From assembly GCF_009800965.1 (NCBI RefSeq), contig NZ_WUAF01000004.1, positions 186,001-250,000 on the forward strand: a DNA stretch of 64,000 nt, read 5' to 3'. Source of the stretch: Cognatazoarcus halotolerans. Its GTDB lineage: Bacteria > Pseudomonadota > Gammaproteobacteria > Burkholderiales > Rhodocyclaceae. Below, piece by piece: positions 10,635 to 20,982 of this stretch. The stretch's first letter is position 1; each line of letters opens with the position of its first letter. Both the position numbers and the translations under genes were made by a program. The notes beneath the pieces are model-generated. The model was given only the letters and a program-made list of their open reading frames with translations. It was not told where the DNA came from and did not search any database.

Positions 10635-11567
10635 GTGAATCAAGATTCCAGCTACCCGCGTGATCTCGTCGGCTACGGACGCAACGCGCCGCAGGCCAAC
10701 TGGCCCGGCCGCGCCCGCGTGGCGGTGCAGTTCGTCCTCAACTACGAGGAAGGCGGCGAGAACTGCGTGCTTCATGGCGACCCCGGCAGTGAGCAGTTCC
10801 TCTCCGAACTCTTCAACCCGGCCAGCTACCCGGAACGCCACCTGTCGATGGAAGGCATCTACGAGTACGGCTCACGGGTCGGCGTGTGGCGCATCCTGCG
10901 CGAGTTCGAGCGCCGCGGCCTGCCGCTGACCGTGTTCGGCGTATCGATGGCGCTGCAGCGCAACCCCGAGGTCACCGCCGCCTTCAAGGCACTCGGCCAC
11001 GAGATCGCCTGCCACGGCTGGCGCTGGATCCATTACCAGAGCGTCCCCGAAGAGATCGAGCGCGAGCACATGCGTATCGGCATGGAGATCATCGAGCAAC
11101 TCACCGGCGAGCGCGCGCTGGGCTGGTACACCGGCCGCGACTCGATCAACACCCGTCGCTTGGTGGCCGACTACGGCGGCTTTCTCTACGACTCGGACTA
11201 CTACGGCGACGACCTGCCGATGTGGACCGAGGTCGCCAAGAGCGATGGCAGCAGCGTGCCGCACCTGATCGTGCCCTACACGCTCGACACCAACGACATG
11301 CGCTTCGCCCTGCCCCAGGGCTTCTCGCATGGCGACGAGTTCTTCGAGTACCTGCGCGATGCCTTCGACGTGATGTACGACGAAGGCGAAGAGCGGCCGG
11401 CGATGATGAGCGTGGGCATGCACTGCCGCCTGCTCGGCCGGCCGGGACGCTTCCGCGCGCTGCAGCGCATTCTCGACCATATCGAAAAGCACGACCGTGT
11501 CTGGGTCTGTCGCCGCGTCGACGTCGCCCGCCACTGGATCGAGCATCATCCCTACAACAACAAATAA
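10635..11567 (+). CDS. puuE: Allantoinase PuuE (polysaccharide-deacetylase fold)
   Basis: A 310-residue allantoinase of the polysaccharide-deacetylase type, unrelated to the amidohydrolase AllB. It opens allantoin to allantoate. Family features are the start [13 protein letters not shown], the strand [24 protein letters not shown] and [15 protein letters not shown]. The start codon is GTG, with AGGAG nine bases upstream. It lies 21 bases after uraD and 22 bases before allantoicase, so product and next substrate are encoded side by side. Confidence 0.93.
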   Translation: MNQDSSYPRDLVGYGRNAPQANWPGRARVAVQFVLNYEEGGENCVLHGDPGSEQFLSELFNPASYPERHLSMEGIYEYGSRVGVWRILREFERRGLPLTVFGVSMALQRNPEVTAAFKALGHEIACHGWRWIHYQSVPEEIEREHMRIGMEIIEQLTGERALGWYTGRDSINTRRLVADYGGFLYDSDYYGDDLPMWTEVAKSDGSSVPHLIVPYTLDTNDMRFALPQGFSHGDEFFEYLRDAFDVMYDEGEERPAMMSVGMHCRLLGRPGRFRALQRILDHIEKHDRVWVCRRVDVARHWIEHHPYNNK

Positions 11568-11589
11568 CACGACACCAAAGGAATTCACC

Positions 11590-12636
11590 ATGGCCAGCCA
11601 CACCCCCGGCGCCCCCGTCTTCGCCCCGCCCGCCGAGCTGCCCGACTGGGCTCTGCGCTCGGTCGATCTCGCCAACCCGCGACTCGGCGCACGCGCCCTC
11701 TACGCCTCCGACGACTTCTTCGCCGAAGTCGGCCGCATGCTCAACCCCGAGCCCGCCCAGTTCGTCCCCGGCAAGTTCGACAACAACGGCAAGTGGATGG
11801 ACGGCTGGGAGACCCGCCGCAAGCGCACCACCGGCCATGACTGGTGCTTCGTCAAGCTCGGCGTCAAGGGCCGCATCCGCGGATTCGATGTCGACACCAG
11901 CCACTTCGTCGGCAACTATCCGCCCGCCGTCTCGATCGAGGCCTGCGTGAGCGACAGCGACGAAGTCGAAGTGCTCAAGGCCGCCGCCTGGACCGAGGTC
12001 CTGCCCGCCACCGCGCTGGGTCCGAGCAGCCACCACATCCTCGCGTCGGTCAGCAACGCCGCCTGGACCCACCTGCGCGTGAACATCTTCCCCGACGGCG
12101 GCATCGCCCGGCTGCGTGTCTATGGCCAGCCCGTCGGCGCCCTCGAGGCGGCCTCGGTCGATCAGCTCGTCGATCTCGTCGCCATGGAAAACGGCGGCCG
12201 CCCGGTCTCGTGGAACGACGCGAGTTTCGGCTCTTCGGTGACCAGCCTGCTGCTGCCCGGCCGCGGCACCAGCATGGGCGACGGCTGGGAGACACGCCGT
12301 CGTCGCGAGCCCGGCAACGACTGGTGCGTGCTCGAGCTCGGCGCCCCCGGCACGATCGAGAAAATCGAAGTCGATACCGCCTTCTTCAAGGGCAACTTCC
12401 CCGACCGCTGCTCGCTGCAGGCCGCCTTCGTCACCGGCGGCACCGACAGCTCCGCCACCACCCAGTCGATGTTCTGGCAGACCCTGCTGCCCGAGCAGAA
12501 GCTCGAGATGGATGCGCTGCATACCTACACCACCGAGATCGCAGCCCTCGGGCCCGTCACCCATGTCCGATTCAACATCTTCCCCGACGGCGGCGTCTCA
12601 AGACTGCGCCTGTGGGGCAAGGTCGCGAAGCGCTAG
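11590..12636 (+). CDS. alc: Allantoicase, copy 1
   Basis: A 348-residue allantoicase that cuts allantoate into ureidoglycolate and urea. It has the two tandem allantoicase domains expected (about residues 30-175 and 205-345). Each holds the repeated pattern DGWETRR[KR]R then DWC and INIFPDGG-like [16 protein letters not shown] and [16 protein letters not shown]. Copy 2 at 17545 differs by only six residues. Identity stops at the ATG and just before the stop codon. GGAATT precedes the start. The next gene, allA, follows 13 bases later. Confidence 0.95.
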   Translation: MASHTPGAPVFAPPAELPDWALRSVDLANPRLGARALYASDDFFAEVGRMLNPEPAQFVPGKFDNNGKWMDGWETRRKRTTGHDWCFVKLGVKGRIRGFDVDTSHFVGNYPPAVSIEACVSDSDEVEVLKAAAWTEVLPATALGPSSHHILASVSNAAWTHLRVNIFPDGGIARLRVYGQPVGALEAASVDQLVDLVAMENGGRPVSWNDASFGSSVTSLLLPGRGTSMGDGWETRRRREPGNDWCVLELGAPGTIEKIEVDTAFFKGNFPDRCSLQAAFVTGGTDSSATTQSMFWQTLLPEQKLEMDALHTYTTEIAALGPVTHVRFNIFPDGGVSRLRLWGKVAKR

Positions 12637-12649
12637 ATCGGGGGGACCC

Positions 12650-13150
12650 ATGGCACGTAACCTGTCCATCGAACCCCTCACCCGCGAAGCCTTCGCCCCT
12701 TTCGGCGAAGTCATCGAGGCGAGCGAGGCGGCACAGCACTTCACCATCAACGCCGGCAACACCGAGCGCTATCACGATCTGGCGAAGGTCGAGCCCGGTC
12801 CCGAGGGGCGCGTGATCGTCTCGATCTTCCGCGGCCAGCCTCGCACCCTGCCTTTCGAGGTACAGATGATGGAGCGCCATCCGCTCGCATCGCAGGCCTT
12901 CATTCCGATGTCCGGCCGTCCTTATCTCGTCGTCGTCGCGCCCGCCGGCAAACCGCCCACGGACCAGGACCTTCGGGTCTTCCTCGCCCGCGCCGACCAG
13001 GGCGTCAATTACGCCACGGGGGTCTGGCACCATCCGCTGCTCGCACTCGACGCGGTGTGCGACTTTCTGGTGGTCGACCGCGCCGGACCGGGGCACAACT
13101 GCGATGAGGTTCAACTCGAGCAGAGCGTCATGATTCCGGCGCTGAACTGA
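12650..13150 (+). CDS. allA: Ureidoglycolate lyase, copy 1
   Basis: A 166-residue AllA-family enzyme that splits ureidoglycolate into glyoxylate and urea. Recognisable segments are [36 protein letters not shown]-like [24 protein letters not shown] and [16 protein letters not shown] with the metal-site histidines. GGGGGG lies before the ATG. It ends the first urate operon. A second, diverged copy at 20293 shares roughly two thirds of its residues. Confidence 0.92.
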   Translation: MARNLSIEPLTREAFAPFGEVIEASEAAQHFTINAGNTERYHDLAKVEPGPEGRVIVSIFRGQPRTLPFEVQMMERHPLASQAFIPMSGRPYLVVVAPAGKPPTDQDLRVFLARADQGVNYATGVWHHPLLALDAVCDFLVVDRAGPGHNCDEVQLEQSVMIPALN

Positions 13151-13201
13151 TACCTGCGATTCCCGCGGCGCCGTGCCGGCGCCTGCGCGACCCGGCATGC
13201 A

Positions 13202-13237
13202 ACGGCCCGTCCGGTCATCGTGACCGCGATGGGCCGT
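13202..13237 (+). terminator. Hairpin terminator after alc-allA
   Basis: ACGGCCC (13202-13208) pairs with GGGCCGT (13231-13237), and inside it CGGTCA (13212-13217) pairs with TGACCG (13221-13226). It lies 51 bases beyond the allA stop. The following ATTGCGTT is only weakly T-rich, so termination may be partial. Confidence 0.45.
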
Positions 13238-13382
13238 ATTGCGTTCACTGCTGCCCCCTTCCCGACCACCACCGTCGCAGCCCGCCCGGCCCCACCGGCC
13301 TGGAGACGCTCTGCCACGGCCGTGGCGCATCGGCCGAGCGGACAAGAATCAGGCATCGCACCAGTCAAATTCGATCAAAACC

Positions 13383-13407
13383 GATATTGCTGCGGCACCA
13401 CAATATC
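13383..13407. promoter_or_regulatory. Perfect inverted repeat upstream of the purine permease gene
   Basis: GATATTG (13383-13389), an 11-base centre and CAATATC (13401-13407) form a perfect palindrome with LysR-like geometry, 118 bases before the permease start. It is the only clear regulatory signal in the 374-base gap between allA and the permease; the rest, apart from the upstream terminator, holds nothing recognisable. Which regulator binds is not known. Confidence 0.5.
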
Positions 13408-13524
13408 CGTTTGCTGATTATGTCTATAAAGCCCGGGAGCTATCCACGTCGGTTCATGTTCGTAAGATGTATCCATCAGTAAGCGTCCGCAGGAATGCAT
13501 CCATTTACACCGGAGGGTAAGCAA

Positions 13525-15045
13525 ATGTCCCAGCAACCACCATCAACGCAGTCGGACGAGGTCCATCCCGTCGACGAACGCTTGCCAACCGGCCGACTGT
13601 TCACGCTTGGCCTGCAGCACGTGCTCGTCATGTACGCCGGCGCAATCGCCGTGCCGCTCATCGTCGGCCGGGCACTCAATCTCGATCATCACCATGTCGC
13701 GCTGCTGATCTCGGCCGACCTGTTCTGCTGCGGGCTGGTGACGCTCATCCAGTCACTCGGTTTCGGCAAGTATTTCGGCATCAAGCTGCCGGTCATGATG
13801 GGTGTCACCTTTGCCTCGGTCGGCCCGATGGTGGCCATGGCCAACATACAGGGCGGCCCGGACGGTGCCCGGGCGATCTTCGGCGCGATCATCGGCGCCG
13901 GCATCATCGCGATGCTGGTCGCCCCGCTGATGAGCCGCATGCTGCGCTTCTTCCCGCCAGTGGTCACCGGCACCATCATCGCGATCATCGGCATCAGCCT
14001 GATGCGCGTCGGGGTAGGCTGGGCCATGGGCGGCCCGTCCTTCCTGGCACAGAGCACCGACGTTCCGGCGCTGGTGGCCATGGTCGACAGCGCCCGCGAA
14101 GCCGCAGCGGCAGCCACCGCGGCCTTGCCGGCCGGCTCGGAAGCGGTACCGATCAAGCTCGGCAAGATTCCGATGGTCGACAACCCCAACTACGGCGCAC
14201 TCGACAACATGGCGATCGCGGGCTTGGTTCTGATCGCGATCCTGCTGCTGGTACGTTACGGGCGCGGCTTCGTCGCCAACATCTCGGTGCTGCTGGGCAT
14301 GATCTTCGGTTGCGGCGTCGCGGTCGCGGTCGGCAAGATGAGCTTCGAGAAGGTTGGCGCCGCCGACTGGTTCAATGTGGTCACGCCCTTCGCCTTCGGC
14401 ATGCCGACCTTCGACGTCGTGATGGTCCTGACCATGGCACTGGTGATGATCGTGGTGATGATCGAATCGACCGGCATGTTCCTCGCCCTGTCCGACCTCA
14501 CCGGCAAGCGGATCACGCCCACCGAGCTCTCCGCGGGCCTGCGCACCGACGGCCTCGGCACCCTCATCGGCGGCCTGTTCAACACCTTCCCCTACACCAG
14601 CTTCTCGCAGAACGTCGGTCTGGTCGGTGTCACCGGCGTGAAAAGCCGCTATGTGTGCGTTGCCGCCGGCCTGATCATGATCGTGCTCGGCATGCTGCCC
14701 AAGATGGCCGCGCTGGTCGAGTCGATTCCGGAATTCGCGCTCGGCGGCGCGGGCCTGGTGATGTTCGGGATGGTGGCGGCCACCGGTATCCGCATCCTCG
14801 CCAACGTCGATTTCAGAAGCAACCGGAACAACCTCTACATCGTCGCCATCTCGATCGGCGCCGGCATGATCCCGCTGGTCGCTCCGCGGTGGACCCAGCA
14901 GATGGCCCACAGCCTGCATCCGCTGCTCGAATCCGGCATCCTGCTGACCTCGGTCTCCGCGGTGGTCCTCAATTTCTTCTTCAATGGCGGCAAGGCCGAC
15001 CAGGCCGGCGCGATCGAAGCAGCCAAGGCCGCCGAAGCGCATTGA
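13525..15045 (+). CDS. NCS2-family purine permease, probable urate:cation symporter
   Basis: A 506-residue inner-membrane nucleobase:cation symporter-2 protein with about 14 membrane segments. The QH motif in the first segment (LGLQHVLVMYAGAIAVPL) and the signature around FNTFPYTSFSQNVGLVGVTG are diagnostic. The latter, with NVG rather than the uracil-permease form, fits the xanthine/urate branch. GGAGGG lies 8 bases before the ATG; an earlier in-frame ATG at 13495 lacks this. Its place after the complete urate-to-glyoxylate operon makes urate or xanthine the likely substrate. Confidence 0.88.
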   Translation: MSQQPPSTQSDEVHPVDERLPTGRLFTLGLQHVLVMYAGAIAVPLIVGRALNLDHHHVALLISADLFCCGLVTLIQSLGFGKYFGIKLPVMMGVTFASVGPMVAMANIQGGPDGARAIFGAIIGAGIIAMLVAPLMSRMLRFFPPVVTGTIIAIIGISLMRVGVGWAMGGPSFLAQSTDVPALVAMVDSAREAAAAATAALPAGSEAVPIKLGKIPMVDNPNYGALDNMAIAGLVLIAILLLVRYGRGFVANISVLLGMIFGCGVAVAVGKMSFEKVGAADWFNVVTPFAFGMPTFDVVMVLTMALVMIVVMIESTGMFLALSDLTGKRITPTELSAGLRTDGLGTLIGGLFNTFPYTSFSQNVGLVGVTGVKSRYVCVAAGLIMIVLGMLPKMAALVESIPEFALGGAGLVMFGMVAATGIRILANVDFRSNRNNLYIVAISIGAGMIPLVAPRWTQQMAHSLHPLLESGILLTSVSAVVLNFFFNGGKADQAGAIEAAKAAEAH

Positions 15046-15055
15046 TGCCGAAACG

Positions 15056-15160
15056 GTGCCGGCGGATCGGTTTCCCTCCTGCCGGCACAGGCCATGCCCT
15101 GCAGTGCAACCGGCAGGACATGGCCACCGCGGTCCGGCTACCGGCGCCGCCGGCCGGACC
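15056..15160. terminator. Two GC hairpins between convergent permease and gntR genes
   Basis: GTGCCGGC/GCCGGCAC (15056-15063 and 15081-15088) and GGTCCGGC/GCCGGACC (15131-15138 and 15153-15160) lie between two convergent genes. Neither has a T run, so they may be weak or Rho-assisted terminators. Confidence 0.35.
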
Positions 15161-15177
15161 CAGGCGGCAACATCCGC

Positions 15178-15840
15178 CTAGACGATGATTCCCCACCATC
15201 GCAGCGTTTGGCGAAAATGATCGCGTACCCTGGCCGCCGCGGCCTGTTCGTCTCCACCGGAGATCGCGTCCAGGATCTCGAGGTGCTCTTCCATCGCGGG
15301 GATGATCCGGTCCGGAAGCAAGGGTCGCGAATGCTGTATCACCGAAATCCGATCGCGGTTGCGTGCATAGATCTCCCTGACGCTGCCGTTGCCGAGCGCA
15401 TCCGCGAGCGTCGTGTGCAAGGCCCAGTCCACCTCCATCGCCTCACGCTGCAGTGAAGGGGTAATCGCATCGCGGGCAGCCTCGAGCACGCGCTGATGGC
15501 GCTCGCGAAGGGCCGCAAGCGCTCCGGCCTCGCCCGCACGGGCAAGCTCGCGGGCGCCTTCCTGATCGAGAATCGTCCGCAAGTGAAAACAGTCCTTGAT
15601 CGATTCAGGCGTCGCCTCCATCACGGCCACGCCGCGTTTTGGCAGGATTCGGACCAGTGAAGCGGACTCCGCACGCTTGACCGCCTCGCGGACAGGCGCC
15701 ATCGGCATGCCAAGGGTCTTCGTCAGGTCGGGCATCGAAACGAACTGCCCCGCCCGCAAGGATCCATTCGTGAGCAAGCCCCGCAAGGCCTTGAATGCCC
15801 GATCTGCCAGCAACTCGCCCTCTGCTTCCAGCCTGTCCAT
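15178..15840 (-). CDS. GntR-family regulator with FCD ligand domain
   Basis: A 220-residue GntR/FadR-type repressor or activator. The N-terminal winged helix spans about residues 10-75 (MPDLTKTLGMPMAPVREAVKRAE). The all-helical FCD domain fills 85-215 and includes FHLRTILDQEGARELA and the metal or ligand histidines of DWALHTTLADALGNG and EHLEILDAI. It is divergent from dctA. The 289-base gap between them contains an AT-rich stretch with TTGGTATATCAG, an imperfect match to the TGGTATACCA-like operators of this family. It may control dctA and the second alc module. Confidence 0.82.
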   Translation of the reverse strand: MDRLEAEGELLADRAFKALRGLLTNGSLRAGQFVSMPDLTKTLGMPMAPVREAVKRAESASLVRILPKRGVAVMEATPESIKDCFHLRTILDQEGARELARAGEAGALAALRERHQRVLEAARDAITPSLQREAMEVDWALHTTLADALGNGSVREIYARNRDRISVIQHSRPLLPDRIIPAMEEHLEILDAISGGDEQAAAARVRDHFRQTLRWWGIIV

Positions 15841-16129
15841 TGAAGAACCTCTGATTGTTTTGCGCGATTGTCACATCGCGGCAGGTGTCGGGCAAATGCC
15901 GGCTGCGATGTTTTCTGCGTTACCATAAATAACTTCTATTGGTATATCAGATTCGTGATCTCTAACATTTTACCAAACATATAACACTGCATCCGCGGCA
16001 ACGCGTAACCCCGCGTTCGAATGCGAATGGCCGATGATGACGACACTCCACCGCGTTTCGTCATTGCCGAGGCAAAAAGTCCGGTTGCCACCCGTGCAGC
16101 CATACTCCACCCGCTTCGCAAGGTGTCCA

Positions 16130-17467
16130 ATGAATACTCGCTTCCACAAAACCCTGTTCGGGCAAGTCGTCATCGCCCTGGTCCTCGGCGTCGCCGTCGG
16201 TGTCTTCTGGCCCGAATTCGCCGCCAAACTGAAACCCTTCGGCGACGGCTTCATCAAGCTCATCAAGATGATCATCGCGCCGCTGGTGTTCTGCGTCGTC
16301 GTCCATGGCATCTGCAGCACCGGCGATCTGAAAAAGGTCGGTCGCGTCGGCGGCAAGGCCCTGCTGTACTTCGAAGTCGTCACCACCTTTGCACTCGCAC
16401 TTGGCATCCTGCTGGCTCATGTGTTCCAGCCCGGCGTCGGCATGAACGTCAACGTCGCCTCCCTCGACGCCTCCGCGCTGGCCGGCTACACGGCGCACAT
16501 CGCACAAGCGACGAGCACCACCGACTTCATCATGAAGATCATTCCGGCGACCTTCTTCGATGCCTTTGCCAAGGGCGACATCCTGCAGGTCCTGCTGATC
16601 GCCGTCCTGTTCGGCGCCGCGGTCGCTGCCCTCGGTGAACGCGGCCGCCCGATCACTGCCGCGATCGACGGACTCTCGCACGTCTTCTTCAAGCTGATCG
16701 GCTTCATCGTCAAGCTGGCGCCGCTCGGCGTCCTCGGCGCCATCGCCTTCACCGTCGGCAAGTACGGTGTGGGCTCGCTCAAGCAGCTGGGCATGCTGGT
16801 GGCACTGTTCTACCTCACCTGCACCATCTTCGTGATCGGCGTGCTCGGCTTCATCCTGCGCATGGCCGGCTTCAACATCTTCAAGCTGCTGCGCTACCTG
16901 CGCGAAGAACTGCTGGTCGTGCTCGGCACCGCATCGTCGGATTCCGTGCTGCCGCAAGTCATGCGCAAGCTCGAACGCATGGGCATCAAGGATTCAACGG
17001 TCGGCCTCGTCATCCCCACCGGTTACTCGTTCAACCTCGACGGCTTCTCGATCTATCTGACGCTTGCCGCGGTGTTCATCGCCCAGGCAACCAATACGCC
17101 ACTGTCGACTGTCGATCTGCTGACCATCCTTGCCATTTCCCTGCTCACCTCCAAGGGCGCGCACGGCGTCCCCGGCTCGGCCATCGTGATCCTCGCCGCC
17201 ACGCTCAGCGCGGTGCCCGCGATCCCGGCGATCGGCCTGGTGCTGCTCCTGTCGGTGGACTGGTTCATGGGCATGGCTCGCGCGCTCACCAACATGATCG
17301 GCAACTGTGTCGCCACCGTCGTGATCGGCGTATGGGAGAAGGATGTCGACCGGCAGCTCGCCCACCAGGTACTCAACCGCGAAATCGTGGTCGACCTGAA
17401 CGACACCGATACGGAAGAACACGAGCACACCCCGCAGGCACCCGTGCTGATCCCGGCCACTGCCTGA
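16130..17467 (+). CDS. dctA: C4-dicarboxylate:cation symporter
   Basis: A 445-residue DctA of the DAACS family that takes up succinate, malate or fumarate with protons or sodium. Marks are [20 protein letters not shown], the serine-rich re-entrant loop [15 protein letters not shown], and [25 protein letters not shown] and [22 protein letters not shown]. The start chosen ([12 protein letters not shown]) has AAGGTG upstream and matches family length. Position between gntR and the second allantoicase suggests that it serves the same purine-carbon regulon or an acid analogue, but the sequence itself looks like ordinary DctA. Confidence 0.92.
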   Translation: MNTRFHKTLFGQVVIALVLGVAVGVFWPEFAAKLKPFGDGFIKLIKMIIAPLVFCVVVHGICSTGDLKKVGRVGGKALLYFEVVTTFALALGILLAHVFQPGVGMNVNVASLDASALAGYTAHIAQATSTTDFIMKIIPATFFDAFAKGDILQVLLIAVLFGAAVAALGERGRPITAAIDGLSHVFFKLIGFIVKLAPLGVLGAIAFTVGKYGVGSLKQLGMLVALFYLTCTIFVIGVLGFILRMAGFNIFKLLRYLREELLVVLGTASSDSVLPQVMRKLERMGIKDSTVGLVIPTGYSFNLDGFSIYLTLAAVFIAQATNTPLSTVDLLTILAISLLTSKGAHGVPGSAIVILAATLSAVPAIPAIGLVLLLSVDWFMGMARALTNMIGNCVATVVIGVWEKDVDRQLAHQVLNREIVVDLNDTDTEEHEHTPQAPVLIPATA

Positions 17468-17544
17468 ACAAGGCGACACCACACCCCGGCGAGCAGTCCG
17501 CGCCCGCCGGGCAACGCATACCAACCTTTTCCGGAGAACATCCA

Positions 17545-18591
17545 ATGGCCAGCCACACCCCCGGCGCCCCCGTCTTCGCCCCGCCCGCAGAGCTGCCCGA
17601 CTGGGCGCAGCGCTCGGTCGATCTCGCCAACCCGCGACTCGGCGCACGCGCCCTCTACGCCTCCGACGACTTCTTCGCCGAAGTCGGCCGCATGCTCAAC
17701 CCCGAGCCCGCTCAGTTCGTCCCCGGCAAGTTCGACAACAACGGCAAGTGGATGGACGGCTGGGAGACCCGCCGCAAGCGCACCACCGGCCATGACTGGT
17801 GCTTCGTCAAGCTCGGCGTCAAGGGCCGCATCCGCGGATTCGATGTCGACACCAGCCACTTCGTCGGCAACTATCCGCCCGCCGTCTCGATCGAGGCCTG
17901 CGTGAGCGACAGCGACGAAGTCGAAGTGCTCAAGGCCGCCGCCTGGACCGAGGTCCTGCCCGCCACCGCGCTCGGACCGAGCAGCCACCACGTCCTCGAG
18001 TCGGTCAGCAACGCCGCCTGGACCCACCTGCGCGTGAACATCTTCCCCGACGGCGGCATCGCCCGGCTGCGTGTCTATGGTCAGCCCGTCGGCGCCCTCG
18101 AGGCGGCCTCGGCCGATCAGCTCGTCGATCTCGTCGCCATGGAAAACGGCGGCCGCCCGGTCTCATGGAACGACGCGAGCTTCGGCTCTTCGGTGACCAG
18201 CCTGCTGCTGCCCGGTCGCGGCACCAGCATGGGCGACGGCTGGGAGACCCGCCGCCGTCGCGAACCCGGCAATGACTGGTGCGTGCTCGAGCTCGGCGCC
18301 CCCGGCACGATCGAGAAGATCGAAGTCGACACCGCCTTCTTCAAGGGCAACTTCCCCGACCGCTGCTCGCTGCAGGCGGCCTTCGTCACCGGCGGTACCG
18401 ACAGCTCCGCCACCACCCAGTCGATGTTCTGGCAGACCCTGCTGCCCGAGCAGAAGCTCGAGATGGATGCGCTGCATACCTACACCACCGAGATCGCGGC
18501 CCTCGGGCCCGTCACCCATGTCCGATTCAACATCTTCCCCGACGGCGGCGTCTCAAGACTGCGCCTGTGGGGCAGAGTGGCGAAGGGATAA
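17545..18591 (+). CDS. alc: Allantoicase, copy 2
   Basis: A 348-residue second allantoicase, differing from copy 1 at six positions: Leu/Gln in PDWA-x-RS, Ile/Val and Ala/Glu in SSHH-x-L-x-SV, Val/Ala in EAAS-x-DQ, and the last residues KVAKR against RVAKG. The DNA similarity begins exactly at the ATG and fades at the stop; upstream and downstream flanks are unrelated. It has its own GGAG ribosome site. It follows dctA by 77 bases and precedes a YfcC-type transporter and the second allA. Recent duplication or gene conversion is the simplest reading. Confidence 0.94.
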   Translation: MASHTPGAPVFAPPAELPDWAQRSVDLANPRLGARALYASDDFFAEVGRMLNPEPAQFVPGKFDNNGKWMDGWETRRKRTTGHDWCFVKLGVKGRIRGFDVDTSHFVGNYPPAVSIEACVSDSDEVEVLKAAAWTEVLPATALGPSSHHVLESVSNAAWTHLRVNIFPDGGIARLRVYGQPVGALEAASADQLVDLVAMENGGRPVSWNDASFGSSVTSLLLPGRGTSMGDGWETRRRREPGNDWCVLELGAPGTIEKIEVDTAFFKGNFPDRCSLQAAFVTGGTDSSATTQSMFWQTLLPEQKLEMDALHTYTTEIAALGPVTHVRFNIFPDGGVSRLRLWGRVAKG

Positions 18592-18716
18592 CGCACCATC
18601 CGCATCACCCGCCGGGGGCCGGCATCCTCCACGAGGAGCACCGGCCCATCCGACACGCGTCACACCAAGCAAGAATCGCCACCAGGCGACACAAAACCAG
18701 AAGAGGAGACACCGCA

Positions 18717-20156
18717 ATGAACACCCAGGATTCAGCCCCCACCACCCGGCCCGAAACCCGACACCGTTTCGAGATGCCGCACATCTACGTGATCCTTTTC
18801 GTGTTCACGGCGATCGCCGCGATCCTCACCCATTTCGTTCCGGCGGGACTCTACGACCGCATTCCCGGACCGTCCGGGCGCACCACCATCGACCCCGACT
18901 CCTTCCGCGTCATCGACTCCAATCCGCTCGGGCTCGTCGACTTCATGCTGGCGATCCCCAAGGGCTTGCGCGAGGCCAGCATGGTGGTGTTCTTCACCTT
19001 CATCATCGGCGGCATGTTCATGGTGATCCGCCGCACCGGCGTCATCGAAGTCGCGGTCGACAAGCTCACCCGACGCTTCGCCGAGCGCAGCATTCTGGTG
19101 ATCCCGGTGTTGATGATCGTCTTCGCGACCATCGCCACGCTGATCGGCACCCAGGAGCTGGCCTTGGTCTACGTGCCGGTCATCCTTCCTCTGATGATCG
19201 CGCTGCGCTTCGACTCGATCACCGCGGTCGCGGTCGCGCTGTGCGCCACCACCGCGGGTTTCACGTCCGGCGTGCTCAACCCGATCAATACCGGTCTCGG
19301 CCAGCAGCTGGCCGGCCTGCCGGTCTATTCCGGCCTCAACCTGCGGGCAGCACTGTTCGCCGCCATAACCCTTGCCGGGATCGCCTATGTGATGCGCTAT
19401 GCGCTCAAGGTGCGCAACAGTCCGGAAACCGGCCTGATGCACGCGGACCCGAAGGAAATCGAAAAGCACCGCCTTTACCTGCATGCGGCCGATGAAGGCG
19501 CCCTGTCCTTCACCTCGCGCCAACGCTGGGCGGGTATCACGGCGCTGGCCTTCTTCGGCGTCCTGGTGTGGGGCGTGCTGAACCGCGGCTGGTTCATGAT
19601 GGAAATGTCAGGCCTGTTCGTCGTCATGGGCGTTGTCGTCGGCCTCGTTGCCGGCCTCAGGACCAGCGAGATCTGCGAGGGTTTCAACGAGGGTTTTCGC
19701 GACGTGCTGGTCGGCGCGATGATCTGCGGCATCGCGCGCGCCGTCGCGGTAATGCTCGAGCAGGGTCAGATCATGGACACCATGGTGCACACCCTTGGCG
19801 AGCTGGTCAGCGAGGTGCCCTCGATGTTCTCGGCAATCGGCATGTTCATCGCCCAGCTCGGCTTCAACTTCGTGATTCCCTCCGGCAGCGGCCAGGCGCT
19901 GGTCACGATGCCGATCATGGCGCCGCTCTCCGACCTCATCGGCGTCACCCGCCAGACCTCGGTGCTCGCCTATCAGCTCGGCGACGGTCTGAGCAACATC
20001 CTCTATCCCACCTCCGGTTACTTCATGGCCACCCTGGCGCTCGCGGGCGTGGGTTGGGACAGGTGGGTGCGCTTCTTCGTGCCGCTGTTCGGCATCTGGA
20101 TCGCGATCGCGACCGGTTTCCTGATTTTTGCCCAGGCAACCCAGTGGGTTGGCTGA
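18717..20156 (+). CDS. YfcC-family membrane transporter
   Basis: A 479-residue inner-membrane protein with about 12 segments, of the YfcC/ArgD-antiporter-like family in the ion transporter superfamily. Typical stretches are MPHIYVILFVFTAIAAILTHFVPAG at the start, GTQELALVYVPVILPLMIAL, FIAQLGFNFVIPSGSGQALVTMPIMAPLSDL and GDGLSNILYPTSGYFMATLALAGV. GAGGAG lies before the ATG. It sits between alc copy 2 and allA copy 2, so allantoate, ureidoglycolate or a related ureido acid is a reasonable guess for its substrate. Family members are often called basic amino acid antiporters without proof. Confidence 0.8.
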   Translation: MNTQDSAPTTRPETRHRFEMPHIYVILFVFTAIAAILTHFVPAGLYDRIPGPSGRTTIDPDSFRVIDSNPLGLVDFMLAIPKGLREASMVVFFTFIIGGMFMVIRRTGVIEVAVDKLTRRFAERSILVIPVLMIVFATIATLIGTQELALVYVPVILPLMIALRFDSITAVAVALCATTAGFTSGVLNPINTGLGQQLAGLPVYSGLNLRAALFAAITLAGIAYVMRYALKVRNSPETGLMHADPKEIEKHRLYLHAADEGALSFTSRQRWAGITALAFFGVLVWGVLNRGWFMMEMSGLFVVMGVVVGLVAGLRTSEICEGFNEGFRDVLVGAMICGIARAVAVMLEQGQIMDTMVHTLGELVSEVPSMFSAIGMFIAQLGFNFVIPSGSGQALVTMPIMAPLSDLIGVTRQTSVLAYQLGDGLSNILYPTSGYFMATLALAGVGWDRWVRFFVPLFGIWIAIATGFLIFAQATQWVG

Positions 20157-20292
20157 ACGAACGTGACCGGGCATGCCGGACGACCTGCGCGTAGCCTGCA
20201 TGCCAGCGGGCCTCGCGCATCGGACACGCAACCCCATTTTTCGGCGAAGCCGCTACGACGTGGTGCGCCGACCGACCAAGGACCACACAGAG

Positions 20293-20820
20293 ATGAACAT
20301 TTCCGAGCTGACCCGCCCGCTGCTGCTGGCCGAACCACTCGAACACGCGCGTTTTGCGCCCTTCGGCCAGGTGATCGAGGCCAGCGCCACGGCTCGTCAC
20401 TTCACCATCAACGCCGGCAACACCGAGCGCTATCACGATCTCGCCGACGTCGCCCCCGGCCCTGACGGACGGGCGATCATCTCGATCTTCCGCGGCCAGC
20501 CGCGCCGGCTGCCATTTACCGTGGAGATGCTGGAGCGCCATCCGCTCGGCTCGCAGGCGTTCATGCCGATCTCGGGCGGCCCCTACCTCGTGGTCGTGGC
20601 GCCGCCGTGCGACAGACCAGGCACCGAGGACATCCGGGTGTTCCTCGCACGTGGAGATCAGGGCGTCAACTACGCCCCTGGCGTATGGCACCACCCCTTG
20701 CTCGCCCTTGACGCGGTATCCGACTATATCGTCGTCGACCGCAGCGGGCCCGGCAGGAACTGCGACGAGATCGAGCTCGACGATCCGCTCGACATCGACA
20801 TCCCCGCAGCACAGCGCTGA
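20293..20820 (+). CDS. allA: Ureidoglycolate lyase, copy 2
   Basis: A 175-residue second AllA. It keeps [40 protein letters not shown] and [16 protein letters not shown]. Compared with copy 1 it has a longer N-terminus (ELTRPLLLAEPLEHARFAPFGQ) and a longer acidic C-terminus, and differs at about a third of positions. This is far more than the six differences between the alc copies. The start was set at MNISEL, after which family similarity begins; the ribosome site is weak. It closes the dctA-alc-yfcC-allA module. Confidence 0.9.
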   Translation: MNISELTRPLLLAEPLEHARFAPFGQVIEASATARHFTINAGNTERYHDLADVAPGPDGRAIISIFRGQPRRLPFTVEMLERHPLGSQAFMPISGGPYLVVVAPPCDRPGTEDIRVFLARGDQGVNYAPGVWHHPLLALDAVSDYIVVDRSGPGRNCDEIELDDPLDIDIPAAQR

Positions 20821-20863
20821 TCCGGCCGCGTCGCCGGCGGCGCCCGGCCGGCCCCGTTGCAGA

Positions 20864-20886
20864 CGGTACTTCGGGTATCGACAGAA
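20864..20886 (+). promoter_or_regulatory. Operator-like sequence upstream of eno, shared with gcl
   Basis: CGGTAC-TTCGG-GTATCG followed by ACAGAA. The gcl upstream region has CGATAC-CTGGA-GTATCG followed by ACAGAA in the same spacing, so GTATCGACAGAA is identical in both. It is 97 bases before the eno start. Confidence 0.55.
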
Positions 20887-20982
20887 CCGACCCGGGTGGC
20901 TATTCAACAGGCGCCCGTGCTTCGCTACGCTGCTGCCCTGACCGGTCGCACCGGTAGTCCGAACACCCCGCATGGAAATCCT

